Shown here: piece by piece, positions 1 through 10,716 of the stretch | Numbering within the stretch: the first letter of the stretch is position 1 | Layout: each line of letters begins with the position of its first letter | Source of the DNA: Aphelenchoides besseyi | Taxonomy: Eukaryota > Nematoda > Chromadorea > Rhabditida > Aphelenchoididae | Direction of reading: 5' to 3' | Length of the DNA: 64,000 nt | Assembly: GCA_024699855.1 (NCBI GenBank) | Contig: JAMPIQ010000002.1 | Span: 9,424,001-9,488,000 of the forward strand | Program-made: the position numbers and the translations under genes | The notes under the pieces: model-generated | What the model saw: only the letters and a program-made list of their open reading frames with translations | Database searches by the model: none | What the model was told of the DNA's origin: nothing

Positions 1-851
1 TTGCTTTTGTCTAAAGTACGAAAGGAGTTGAGCAAAGTTGACGTACGAATGTCCGTTAAATTTCTCTACCCACATCTGAATCGTGGCGATTTGTACACAA
101 AACAGGGAATCTTATCGATGCTTCAAGCGGGAATCAAAGTCGAACCTCTGCTTATGAAAGACTGGTCGGCTGTTATGGATTGGTCACCTAGTGCCGATCA
201 TAAAGGCGAATATTTGCAGGTATAAACAACTTACGATTATATAAAATATGCTTTTTAAGCTTTGGAACAATCACAATCTCGACAAATGCAACGCGCAATC
301 GCAGTCTTTCATCAACGAATGTCGTCGAGCCTTGGGACTGTCAATGAAATTTTGGGTCGCGGAAATTCACGAGATTGTTAAGAACACGATTCTCCATTAT
401 TCGGAGATTCGCGGCAAATGTAACGAGTTGAACGACGCGCTAAAACAAGTTTGCAGAACAACCACCAACAAAATCAAGAGTCGTTTTTTTCAGCTCGATT
501 TAACAGCAACTCCACACAAGATCCGTTCGACTCCATCGAAACGACGTAGTTTCATCGATATGCTTGAACTACGTGACAAACTTCTTATGCGCGGTTCTTC
601 GGAGTCTCGTAACAAAAACGGAAGCAACATCTCAGTTGCCAGGTAAAGGATTCGTGATTTCCCAATAAACTCGACAAAATTTCAGCGAAGATGCACATGC
701 TCAGGCGATGGTCGCTTCATTCTGTGGTCGCTCATTTGACGACGGTGAAACGAATGAAATAGCTCAACGAATACGCCGTGCCACCACTAATATTAATCTC
801 GAAATCGAAACTCTATTGGAATTCTTGACTCACAAGGGAGCAATCGGTTAA
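1..851 (+). CDS. 3' end of an unidentified gene (partial)
   Basis: Three exons (1-219, 260-642, 686-851) join in phase with introns of 40 and 43 nt and end at TAA 849-851. The frame is open to the left edge of the window, so the gene starts upstream. The visible 255 residues are hydrophilic and helix-like, rich in Lys, Arg and Asn. The middle exon carries a Cys/Thr/Asn-rich helical stretch (KQVCRTTTNKIKSRFF) followed by a basic linker (STPSKRRSF). I see no signal peptide, membrane segment or known catalytic motif, and I do not recognise the family. The last exon ends with an acidic helix (ETLLEFLTHKG). That this is coding is supported by two phase-matched introns of the size typical for this genome. 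The function is unknown. Confidence 0.6.
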
Positions 852-1758
852 ACATCCTGATTCATCAATGCGAACTTTTGGTTTTGTGTAATTTCTCCGA
901 ACTTTCTCATTATTCGTCATCGGAATAGTCATTGGAAAAGACGAAACTTTGATGCTTAGCTAGTAATCAGTTCATTGCATCATATTCAATCTTAGTACGG
1001 GTACTAGGAAGCTGTTTAATAGAACAATTAGATGTTTTCATGTAGTGTTCCTTTTACGCATATTCGCTGCTTTCTAAACAGTATTCCAATACTCTGCATC
1101 AAATCTTTTCGTTGACAATTTTACATGCCAAAAGTCGCAAATTCGTGTTTTCAGTCCTAAGTAATTCAAATATATGCTGCAATGCCTTTCGTTCAACCTG
1201 CCGATCTCTTAACCAAATACATCTTCTTTACCACTTGATCTTCAAGATAACCTTTATGCTTTCTTTACGAAACAAAAGCCACAATTGTAACGAACACATA
1301 GCGTTAGAATTTGGCCGTCCACTTTGTCATAATCGATTTTTATGCATTCAATCGACAAATTCCCAACACTGCCACTTTCATGTTCTCTAATGCTCTAATT
1401 AATAAAGGATTTTGTATTCAAATACTTTTTGCATGTAGCAATCTTTTATATAATTGGTCGATGACAACAATGCGAACAGATAGAAATGAATTGACATTAA
1501 CTCACTGGAAGCATAAAAAGGTGATCGATCATACTTGTTTAAGTAAGATGATTGCAAAAAAGCAATGGTCGTATCCTTAAATTCAATTTATGATAGCAAT
1601 CACACAAGTGAAATGAGAGATCCTCATACGAGGAAACACAACCGTTAAATGTTTTCATATGATAAATTGAAAGCCAAAACCTATGCACGAAATTACTCTT
1701 TCAGATTCAAACTGCTGAAGTCGAAGCCCTGATGAAAACTAGTAGCTTTGGGCAAATA
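852..1758. other. intergenic, no gene seen
   Basis: AT-rich 3' flank of the first gene. Short open frames occur on the plus strand (1112-1580), but they overlap one another in different frames, lack splice support and have low-complexity composition. I see no RNA gene or repeat. Confidence 0.5.
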
Positions 1759-2203
1759 CTAAATCGAATTCGTTTTTACATAAACGTAAAAATAACCAAC
1801 CTCAGTAGCAGCGAACATCTCATTGCAATGCTGCAAGAGAGCTTTGGCACTATCGTGGAGAATTGTCAATTTGAAAAAGGCAGCTTCTTCAATCAGCATA
1901 GCCAACCCGTCAGGTTCTTTCGGTAGACAAGCTTCCCATCGTTGATTGGAACTTTGTAGTCGAAGATAATTCAAAATAATAGCAAAACATTTGGGATCGC
2001 GATCAATAAAATACGCGCCGTTTTTGTCCTTGACTAAGTGTGCTGACCCTTTGTGTTCGATGTACCACTGAAATTGAATTAGAACACGAACTCTCTTCAC
2101 AACTTACGGCATAAAGCGAGGACGTTTTGTCGAAAGAGATTGTCTGGTAAGTCGTAGTGAAGAGGGAACCACCAACGTTAAACTCGACGATGTCCGGAAC
2201 CAT
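1759..2203 (-). CDS. BTB/T1-domain protein (KCTD-like)
   Basis: Two exons (2108-2203 and 1759-2067) separated by a 40-nt GT-AG intron give a 134-residue protein. The N-terminus VEFNVGGSLFTT is the hallmark first strand of the T1-type BTB fold. It is followed by SLYAWYIE, a YFIDRDPKCFAIILNYLR block (the fold's conserved D-R-D-P...F..IL.YLR core) and an acidic EEAAFF helix. This is the arrangement of potassium-channel tetramerisation domains and KCTD proteins. The chain is little longer than the domain itself, with only a short Tyr/Val-rich tail and no membrane segment, so it is not a channel. KCTD proteins usually oligomerise and many serve as CUL3 adaptors; that role here is inference. The start ATG lies immediately before the domain and no upstream in-frame Met is needed. 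Confidence 0.85.
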
Positions 2204-3103
2204 GGTGTATAAATTGAAAGGTTTTTCAAAGTGAACGGCCCGTTTATTGAGCTAATTTCCGAGCGAATTTCGAAGCGAACTGAAAGTTTTTTACGATTGA
2301 AACTCAATTGCAACTACATAACTTCAATGAATTGGTATCGATTGTGAGTTTGAAGTGAATGCAAAGCAAAGTAATCGGCGTAAATCAAAAATTGCGTGAG
2401 CATCTCGACCGCATTTTGAGTTTCGGACGTGGAAATGGACGAGTACCGAGCGTATGGCTTTTATGAAATTCACGATGTGAAACGCGCGAGTGGCTGAAGT
2501 TTACCGCGCTCTTTTTGCTCATGAAACTGCGCAGTCTGAATTCTCGAATGTTGTTGAACACGACAAAGATGTGCGAGCGGGAATCAGAGCGTAAGGAACG
2601 GAATCAAGAATGAGTAAATTACTCATACACTCCCGCGACAAACTAAATCCAAAAATGCACCAGCGGGGTGTTTGCTTTCTCTTTTCCGTTGCACTCCCAG
2701 AAATTTTGGCCACTACCAAAAGCACTTTGCGTTGTGGTCCAAACTGGTGGCCCGCATAGATGGAGACGTTTTTGCTTACGCTTGAGGCCGTGGCTCGTGT
2801 ATGAAGGAGAATTGCCATTTTCGAGAACTGACTCAAGAGAAGATGCCTGTTCGAACCAAAGAGCAAAGTTTAGGACCAGGACAAATGATTGTTGCCTTTA
2901 ATGGCATACGAAAATAACCACTTATTTCAAGGACCTTTACAGTTGTTAAACACATTTCTTGGGTTAAAAAAGTCTCGGTTTGTAGACGATTAAACTTTCA
3001 CAACCTCCTTAATATTTATTATAGAAGTTCGGAATTGCATTCTTCAATTCTATGTTCCAATTTTGTTCAATTACCTATCCAGATTACTTTTCTGCTTACC
3101 TGT
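2204..3103. other. upstream region of the BTB gene, no gene seen
   Basis: Overlapping open frames exist on both strands at about 2519-2900, but neither has splice signals or a recognisable domain. I read this as promoter and intergenic sequence. Confidence 0.4.
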
Positions 3104-3496
3104 TTAAAGACCCGAACTTGAGGGAGTACTACTGATATCACTGAATTCGCAAGAAACATCGACTGGAACAAACGACGAACTATGACGTGATGGAGTTCGT
3201 TTGTAAGCTTCGCGCAGACGTGTCTTCGTGATCCGAAATGAATAACAACCGCAACCGATAATTAATGTCCCGCAGAGAACGATGAAAAGCAACAACCAGG
3301 TTTCTTCGCTGTGCCAGAGTGAGCTTTTGTGTTTTTTCGAAACTAAATAACAAATTATGTTAACGAAGAAATGAATTTCATTACAATCGAGATTCCTACC
3401 TGTATTTCTGACATCCAACAATCCCATCATATGAGAGTAAACGAACTGATCCCAACTAATACGCCATTTTGTTACACTAAAAACTACATCAAACAT
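3104..3496 (-). CDS. small single-pass membrane protein, hypothetical
   Basis: Two exons (3400-3496 and 3104-3342) join in phase across a 57-nt intron and encode about 112 residues. A hydrophobic helix (WLLLFIVLCGTLIIGCGCY) near residues 50-68 is followed by a basic stop-transfer stretch (RITKTRLREAYKR) and a Ser-rich, acidic tail, as in a type I or III membrane protein with a cytoplasmic C-terminus. The N-terminal 35 residues lack a clear signal peptide, and the first exon may really start at an acceptor inside it, so the N-terminus is unsure. The family is not recognised. Just after the stop there is another good donor-like CAG|GTAAGC, so a 3' UTR intron is possible. Confidence 0.35.
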   Translation of the reverse strand: MFDVVFSVTKWRISWDQFVYSHMMGLLDVRNTGRNLDCNEIHFFVNIICYLVSKKHKSSLWHSEETWLLLFIVLCGTLIIGCGCYSFRITKTRLREAYKRTPSRHSSSFVPVDVSCEFSDISSTPSSSGL

Positions 3497-3539
3497 TCTC
3501 CTCAATTGACATTTTCAGGAGATAGAATCTTGAACTTGA

Positions 3540-3866
3540 ATGGCAACCGACAGCGATAAACTTCCCGACGAATTCAACAATGAGCAATTGTTGCGCTCTT
3601 TTGTTTTTTCTCTATTGGGAATCAAACGGTTTGAAAGTTTTTAGGCAGCCAGAAATGAACGAAGAAATTGGTTGCAGAAGCTACAAAACGAACTGTCGAG
3701 CTACGTACCGTATAAGAAATGTCGGCTTATCAGTTTGAGAATTGGAACGTTCAATGTAAACAGAAAAAGAGATGTTCCCGGAATGCAGAAGTTCACTTCT
3801 GCAGGAAGCTTTCGAATAGTTGTTCCGCTCTTATTATCATTGATGATGGATGTTACAGCATTTTAA
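3540..3866 (+). pseudogene. fragment resembling the start of an inositol-polyphosphate 5-phosphatase domain
   Basis: One reading frame opens at ATG 3540, meets TAG at about 3642, then stays open to 3866. After the TAG it reads ...YVPYKKCRLISLRIGTFNVN. This resembles the junction before and into the first strand of IPPc domains of the synaptojanin/OCRL type, where R-I-x-V-G-T-W/F-N-V-N is conserved. Nothing downstream matches the later catalytic blocks. An intron cannot remove the TAG without being implausibly short. I read it as a decayed or chance fragment; similarity over a single short motif is weak evidence. Confidence 0.2.
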
Positions 3867-4061
3867 ATTGAAGAACACAAACTAAAACTCTAGAGTTCAA
3901 TTGAACAAAACAGGAATAAGGTCATCAAGGAAGTGGAGTTTAGAAATTTGATCATATTGCAAGAAGAAAAGCATAGGAACCAATCTCTGTACACATTTTT
4001 GTTGTCACTTTGCAGTCAGAAAAGTTGTTCCATGACAACATGAATAAACGAATAAACTCAC

Positions 4062-4162
4062 GTTTCATTATCAAATTCGACCTCTTCGGTGCCCTTGCAC
4101 GCTGTGATGACACCGCTGAAATCAACGTGCTTGAAGACAATTTTCTTAATTGACAGACCCAT
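4062..4162 (-). CDS. orphan first exon, hypothetical
   Basis: ATG at 4162 opens a 33-codon frame beginning MGLSIKKIVFKHVDFSGV and ending at a good donor (AC|GTGAGT). The composition looks protein-like. A second exon beginning after TGCAAAG or GTACAG near 3990-4010 could extend it by about 40 residues, but neither end is secure. The family is not recognised. Confidence 0.2.
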
Positions 4163-5067
4163 TTATTGTTCATGCAAAGCATCATTACATTTACGTGTTA
4201 ACGTTTTTGGCACAATAGTTGTCGAGACTGATCGGTTGAAATTCATGTTCTAATCTTTAGAGAAATGTAAGCCGGGAATTTGCATAGCTCTTTTCAGCGA
4301 TATTGAAATGATTGCTATGAACATGCAATTATTGACGGGTCTGTCTAGAAAAGTCGCAACAAAAGCCAGACGAGCAACTTCAGCCGTTTAAAGGAGTTCA
4401 CCGAGGATCGTTGAAAACGATTGTGTGGTCGCGATTAGATCTTAAAAACAATTAAATGGAATGGCTATGTAAGTTCGCAGAGATTACGTTGTTCTTAGAC
4501 GAAGACTTTGTCTCTTTTGGTCGATTCAACACAAACCAGCATAACTGAACTCGACGAAAACTCTAAAGCCCGTATGCTTTTTCTAACAGTTATTTGCTTC
4601 AAAATCAATTCGGATTGCCTCTTTCAGTAGAGGAATACCGTGTATCTTTAGGAAAAAGTGCGCGTAAGTTTGCACAGAACATTCCATCGATTGCAACATT
4701 GTTCTGTGATTCAATTTGCGAAGCTCGAAAACACGAACAAGTTGATCGAACATCGACCTATCTGTTGTCTGATTATCATCGCGTTTCTGTTCAGTCACGA
4801 ACAGAAAGGTATTTAACCGGAAAAGGTCATTGCTATCGTGACTAATGATAACTGACGAATAGTGAGGTCGGATTCATCGTCTCCGTTGTTGGCAATAAAA
4901 ACGATGAGGTCAGAATGGTTTATGGAGCTCGATTTTATGCATCCATCTTCACGAGTGCATGTTTTATGTTCGAAGCGTTGGAGAGTTGTTGTTGATGTAA
5001 GTGTTTGACGTGAAACAAGGACGAACGTTGTGATCGCAAGCAGCCGTGTAATTTCTCGAATTCTTAC
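4163..5067. other. no secure gene
   Basis: Complementary open frames of 71-83 codons face each other at 4583-4845; I could not decide between them and neither has a domain. The rest shows only short frames. Confidence 0.4.
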
Positions 5068-5323
5068 CGCACATTAAAATCAAACTGATGGCTCGTCCGC
5101 AGACGAACGATGCCCGTTGAGCGAACTTCAGATCGTTTAATGAGTCAAACGTCCAGCTGCGAATTTTAAGCCTCGCGTGATTTCTGCTCAACCATCCATT
5201 TCCGTGCACTTCGAGCAGATCAAATCGCAGTCCAATTAGATCATCGCCAAACGGATGCTCATTGAACCCACAAGCAATGGGTTCGAATGTTCGGGTTGGA
5301 ATTTGATCGTAACAGTCAAGAGG
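5068..5323 (-). CDS. orphan internal exon of an unidentified protein
   Basis: An 85-codon open segment begins after an acceptor TTTGCAG at 5324-5330 and ends at a strong donor G|GTAAGA. It encodes a sequence with protein-like composition (CYDQIPTRTFEPIACGF, then FGDDLIGLRFDLLEV and FAQRASFVCGRAISLI). An alternative acceptor CTTAG about 20 nt further upstream would join a mini-exon ATGATGAG near 5484 in phase. I could not place the downstream exon. No family is recognised. Confidence 0.35.
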
Positions 5324-6423
5324 CTGCAAACCTTCGTTTTGTCGTCTAAGTTTTTTGGTTGTTAGACGTGAAACGTTCCATTTTTTGGTTCTTATCGCTG
5401 CTCGTAAATTGGTAGGCCGCAAATTGACTATGAAAACAATCGAATCTGCGTTTTATCTTCAACCGAAAGACTGAGATAACCTCATCATTTATTACTTCAT
5501 ATAAATGGATAAAAACTACTCAGTTTCTTTCCTTGAAATTAGTTTAATTTGATTATGCGTAACAGCCAACACACACTCTTTTGTTTAATATGTCCATGAG
5601 ACCTATTGCAAAGGTGTTGTTGATCCAGCTGTGCGGTCTAAGTGATTGCACATATGTAAGAGCCTTTTCTCTAAGCTTTATCATAACTACGAACGTGTGT
5701 CGTTAATAGAACGGAAGGTCGGCGAAGGTGAAGCGCGTTAAACTCTATTGTTTTCTGCAATCGTCGGCTTTCGATTCCTGACCATAACACCTGATCAAGC
5801 CATGACAATGGGCCTTACATTTGGTTTTAATGTGCTGACTTTTGTCGCGTTGAAATTCCTTGGGCGCACGAGAATCGTAATGACGACTCGTGTTTCCCTA
5901 CTCATTTTCTTGGATTTTATGGTCAAACAATAAAACAATTTCAGTGGCATTTTTGCGCTTTCTCGTGGGCGATAGGGATTACATGACAGAGATGGTTTTC
6001 CAACCATCAGCTAAACAGATTGAACCCCGTGGACCGCCCACATTGAACACCAAGAAGCTAATAAACACGCTTATTGTTCGTGCGTAGTATTTCACTGTAC
6101 TTCTTTTTGTTTGCAATTGAGTCGCCATAATTTAACGTGTTTTTCTTCCTCATTTTAAAACTTTAGTTTTAATCGTAAGACTCTTAATCACATTTGTAGT
6201 CTTATTGACCATCTTTCACACTAATTCCATCATAAGTAACAATTCGAGTGTCTTTGGCTTATCAATTTGTTCTTCAATAGATTTTTATTTGTCGTCGTCT
6301 GGACTTTTAAAACGCGTCTGTTAGTTCAAAGGCGGTACTTCAATTGAATAAGTAAAGTTGAGTGAACCTGATGGCCCATAAGGTTGATTGCTATCATTCG
6401 GCTTTCTGCAGTTTTAATTACTC
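5324..6423. other. no secure gene
   Basis: Plus-strand frames at 5748-6087 encode hydrophobic stretches (TFGFNVLTFVALKFL), but no consistent splice joins them. I treat the region as intergenic. Confidence 0.4.
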
Positions 6424-6895
6424 TTAATTGCCACCTTTAGGCGCCAGGTGGTTGAACAAAGACTTAAATTCGGTAGCGAAATTTCGTGTCCTGAGTATCA
6501 AATGAATTTCATCGATGCTACGAAAACAAACGTTGTGGTTATTGACCTCAAACGAAAAGAAAACCGAACTGTTATCGTATTTGTCTTTTGTCTTATTAGG
6601 TACTCGGTAACTGATGCGATGCTAGAGTAGCGTCGAAAAAGAAGAATCGTTTGCCGTTATTTATCTAAAAATTTACACTTCCAAATACCTCCGATATGCG
6701 ATACTGACGATGAGAATAAGAAGAGATAGAAACGTATTGCTTCGACTGTGCAGACAAAAGATGTTCTTCACCGACGTCCAACGATTTTCCGTCAAAAGCG
6801 CATACATTTATCTTTTTTGAATACGTACCGCTGCTGTCGATTTCAATCTTACAGTTCGGACTCCTTGAATGTTTCCTTTTGGCCCAACCGCGCAT
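6424..6895 (-). CDS. small basic protein of unknown family
   Basis: Two exons (6689-6895 and 6424-6621) close in phase 0 across a 67-nt intron with donor GAG|GTATTT and acceptor CTCTAG. They encode 134 residues ending at TAA 6424-6426. The start ATG gives MRGWAKRKHSRSPNCKIEID. The C-terminal half alternates charged and aromatic residues like beta strands (SVFFSFEVNNHNVCFRSI) and ends FKSLFNHLAPKGGN. There is no signal peptide, transmembrane helix or known motif. The 3' exon has no Met, so only its phase-matched splice supports it. The 5' limit could extend upstream through another exon. The function is unknown. Confidence 0.45.
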
Positions 6896-8167
6896 ATGAA
6901 ATGCTAGCCGCCAGTTGTGTCGAAAATCTTCGGCAATGCTTCTTAACTACGTGTACTCGAAATTTCTGCCCGTTGATTCGCTTGGTCTTGGGATTTCTGT
7001 TTTGTGCACAATAGTTTGAGAATATAAACACGCATTACATCTCATGCCGTGGTTTAAGTAAACAACAGCGGGTGTCAATGAAGTCTTTCATAAAATCTTC
7101 TCCTGACGTTTCCGTTCACGTCTTAACAATTGCATAGGCATGGGATTTATTCCAACAAAAGTAGTGGAGAATGACGGTGAAAAGAATTTGAACTATTTTG
7201 ATTGTTGTTGACCTCATCAGTCCTCTTCAACATGTTGCAACTCGATAGCGAGCATATGTCCACTACTCATTTTTATATCAGTAACGCGACATTGTTCATT
7301 TGACGTGTAGAATTGGGTTGTAAATTCTAATTGGCCATATGTTTCTTTTCGAATGTTCTGCTTAATCAAATTTCATCGAAGCTGTTTAGATATTTTTTGT
7401 TCGAAAGATGAAGCGTCCTTCGGAAGAAAGACATCAACGTCTACAAAACATCAATTGAACTCACATTTGTTTTGACGTGTTTTAGTGTTTGAGAACATCT
7501 TTTGCGTACCGAACTGAATTGTTTTTCGTTGCCAAATGTTTTTTACAAGTGTACTTTGGGGGGAATTTGCTCAGCCACTAATTCGGTTATGTTTTGAAAG
7601 GAGTCTTTGCACGGCCGATATTCAAGTCGTTCAGAAGTTCAATTTGCGTTTAGAAGTCGTTTGAAATATGGCGGTGGTTTCTTTTGCATTCTAAGTTTCC
7701 AGCTTCGATCTCGAACAGAAGCTCAATTATTTAACACTATCTGCTTGCTCTAACAGTAATCGTCCGACGAGTTTGAATGAAAAACAAAACTGATCATTGG
7801 GTAAATTTTTTAAGCTCTTAACCACGAGTTCTTCCCGTTTGTCTGCATTTAAACAACAAATTGGACAACGAAAATAGTGAATATCGAAAGAAAATTAAAG
7901 GTCATAACCTTTTGCACCGTTCTATTGTTGGCACGTTAATTTCATGCAAAATTAGCTTCTTAATGTACAGTTCATTCGATTATTCTGAAGAACAGAATTT
8001 GGAGTTTAATCAGCAAAATGGAGGCAGTAGGTTTGTAGTCCGAGCATTTAGTGAGGTTATTAGTTTTACTCTTCGTGGAACTCGCGATCTATTTTATTTT
8101 CAAAGACTTTATATGAATAACAGAGATGATTTCCTGATTTAGCCTGTGGTTACTGGGCAGACAAAGA
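6896..8167. other. upstream region of the GPCR gene, no gene seen
   Basis: Mostly short frames. A 93-codon frame at 7861-8142 starts at TTG, lacks domain signals and ends just before the GPCR start; it may be part of the 5' leader. Confidence 0.4.
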
Positions 8168-9858
8168 ATGGCCAACAACACAAGGTTCCATCTGAGATGT
8201 CTGAGCGAATCGGAAATGCTTCTGACGGCCGGAAAACTCCCTCGCTTTATCAACATTTATCTTTTGAACTTTGTTATTCTATTCGGAGTGACTGGCAACA
8301 TTATTAACCTAACAGTTTTGTTAACACCGAGCATGCGAAGCAGGTAATTGTCGTTTGAATCAACGAATATGATTCGAAGCTTTAGATCAAACAAACTACT
8401 TGCTGCTCTGGCTTTCGCCGACATTCTTTTTCTTCTCTTCATGGCGCCGCATTCTTTGGCTACTTATTCGATTTTGGAGTTCAATTTGACGTTCAGGAAA
8501 TTTTACTTTTCAATAAAACAAAGTACAACTGCACTTGCAAACTGGGCATCAGCAGTTGCCATTTGGTAACAATAGCTCCACGAAGGCAAATAATATCAAG
8601 TTTTTAGGCTCACACTTACGATCTGTTTCGAGCGTTTGGTCGGAATTCGATATCCGTTGAGTAGTCGTAAACGTCGAATCTGTAACACGAAGTACTTGGT
8701 TGCTGGAATCACAGTTTTCACGGGTGTGCTCACGGCTTTTCATCATTTCAAAAACGAGGAAATGATCGGTTACTTCTGTAACGGCACACAAATTTTCCTA
8801 AAAGAGTATCCAAGATCTGCTGCTATTTGGGGCGAGTAGTTACAGTCAGAAATTTGGCTTATAAAAAGAAAGAATATGAGTACACTAAAATGTAGTATTG
8901 AAATAGTGAGCCAAATTTCTGATTCGCTTAAAGAATATTAGTTGTAATTAACAATATTGCAGGCAAGAACACGCCAATTAAAAACCCACACACTCAGCTA
9001 TTTCAAACGTACATCAGTTCGAGCAACTACGTGAATGCTATAATCGTCGTGTTTTTGCCTACACTTGTCATTTTGGTTTCAAATGTTTTGTTGGTGAAAA
9101 CACTCAATGAGAGGTAAATTAAATAATCGACCAAGAAGTTTATGATTCGAATTCAAAGGAAACAGTTTTTGCGAGTTTCAACATCTTTAAAATGTGATCT
9201 CGACGGTCGTTCGCCATCAACGAATCAAATGACAACACAATTGCGCAACGAACAGCGAATTACTCTAACGGTTTGTCTGATAGTTACCTGTTTTATTTGT
9301 ACACAGGTATCCAATATCTTTTAAACTAAAATCGTTTATTCTCATTTTAGACTCCGTCAGCGGTTCTTGTCGTAGTCGATGGTCTCAATTACTCGTCATA
9401 TTGGCTTACAATTGCGGTAAAACCTTAAACAAAGTATCGATATTATGAGCACATTGCAGCATAACATAAGTAACCTCATGGTTCCAATTGGCAAAGCAAT
9501 GAATTTCGTTCTTTTCTGCTTAAGCAGTTCGACATTCCGTCAGCGATTGATTTCGTTGACCAAAAGTCGTTTCAGTCGATCATTTACAACTCGGTAAGCA
9601 ATTAGTAAATGAAGAGTTCTAATTAAAAACTTCAGCGGAGGGCAAAAATCTCGATCTGGCACGTCTCGAAAGTTATCAGTAGAGACTTCAATGACAATCG
9701 CTTGTCCTTGTAACGAAAACCACAACCTTTTAAAAGCATCGGCAGAATCGTGTCGTTGCTCTCGTGCGTTGTCATTGAACGAGACCAAACGGAAGGTGTT
9801 CTCCAAAAAACGAACGAATACCGTGGAACTCGGTCAACGACTAGGAACTGATCTCTGA
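8168..9858 (+). CDS. rhodopsin-class peptide GPCR (FMRFamide/DMSR-like)
   Basis: Eight exons (8168-8343, 8386-8565, 8608-8831, 8963-9113, 9159-9306, 9351-9416, 9460-9593, 9636-9858) join in phase into a seven-helix receptor. Landmarks in order: TM1 with the GN motif (GVTGNIINLTVLL); TM2 with LALAFADILFLLF; TM3 ending ERLVGIRYPL, an ERL variant of DRY; TM4 VAGITVFTGVLTAF; a glycosylation-like NGT in loop 2; TM5 AIIVVFLPTLVILVSN; TM6 LTVCLIVTCFICTQ; and TM7 NLMVPIGKAMNFVLFCLSS, where the usual NPxxY is replaced, as in nematode and insect FMRFamide or myosuppressin receptors. The tail after FRQRL is basic and Ser/Thr-rich, suited to kinase and arrestin regulation. Intron 3 uses GC instead of GT at its donor. 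A putative neuropeptide precursor lies next door on the other strand. The ligand cannot be told from sequence. Confidence 0.9.
8846..8922. repeat. 14-bp perfect inverted repeat in GPCR intron 3
   Basis: TCAGAAATTTGGCT at 8846-8859 is the exact reverse complement of the segment at 8909-8922, with a 49-nt spacer. Both arms lie inside the one GC-AG intron of the gene. Confidence 0.6.
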
Positions 9859-10036
9859 TAGCTTGCTTGTAACATCGCCATTTTGATTAACAGACAACTC
9901 CATTGCTCCGTTCTATTTCCACTATTAACTTGTACAGTAATAATCAAACTCGTTGTTTGTATATTTGGAATAATAAAAACCGAACTTTTCAACAAACATT
10001 TTATGCTCCCTCGCTCATTCACGTATGGAATTCAAA
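9859..10036. other. convergent 3' flanks of the GPCR and neuropeptide-like genes
   Basis: Short AT-rich spacer. AATAAA-like sequence occurs on the plus strand near 9970 and could serve the GPCR transcript. Confidence 0.35.
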
Positions 10037-10349
10037 CTAAGCGTAGAAGCTACGACGCAAAAGATCGAAGTTTAGGAACGGTTGTTTCAACATATGACTC
10101 TCGACAGACTTCGACTGCTTCACGAACCCATCGTTGAATTCTCGTTTTTGTGGTGGAGCGTATTGTGTATAAACGAATGGCGGATGGAATGGACTTTCCG
10201 GCACCGAAACTTCAAAAAATTTGAATATCAATTTGTTCGAACTCGTTTAGGCGTTTACCTTGATCAGCGTGTCTTTTTGCCGCCACATGATGAAGCATTT
10301 GATGAGATTGTAGAGCGAACCCAACGATAAGAAGAAGTACGAACATCAT
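10037..10349 (-). CDS. putative secreted neuropeptide-like precursor
   Basis: Two exons (10259-10349 and 10037-10209) join in phase across a 49-nt intron and give an 87-residue chain. The start MMFVLLLIVGFALQ is a typical signal-peptide core. The mature part has three dibasic pairs (AAKRHADQ, PPQKREFND, LLRRSFYA) that would release peptides of about 22, 27 and 4 residues if processed by a kex2/PC2-type convertase. No Cys is present and no C-terminal amidation Gly precedes the pairs, so the products would be non-amidated. The gene sits head-away from the peptide GPCR and just downstream of the FERM gene. Each exon alone is too short to be noticed. The assignment rests on signal peptide, dibasic sites and splice phase; no family is recognised. 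Confidence 0.6.
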
Positions 10350-10716
10350 CGCTGTAATTTGACTAGTGCTAAACTTCAAGGAAATACGTTGCTTTTAAAC
10401 TCATTTACAAAACGATAGTATCCGGTAGAAGAGAGTTAGAAGTTGGCAGCCGATTTGTCACGCCTTTGTTGGGATTAAGAAGAAAGTTTGCACTTTGTTG
10501 TTGAATGTCGTAATAGAAAATGAGTTAATCCACAAATTCTGTTGAACAAAACCCCATTATCTTATCTGAAAGTCTTATGCTTGGCATTTGAATGGCGTAA
10601 TTTCTGCTGTTGACGAACAAATGGTATTAGATAGTTTATTTTTATACACAAAATGTGTTTAGTGAAAAAACTGAAAAGCGAGAAGTTGGCACATTAATTA
10701 GGACATTTGCTTCTTA
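10350..10716. other. spacer between the neuropeptide-like gene and the FERM gene
   Basis: AT-rich, no open frame of note. It should hold the promoter of the neuropeptide-like gene and the 3' UTR of the FERM gene, both transcribed leftwards. Confidence 0.4.

Noticed and set aside
1112..1580. Two overlapping plus-strand ORFs of about 90 codons
   Set aside because: Different frames over the same AT-rich sequence, no splice signals, no domain, composition like random translation.
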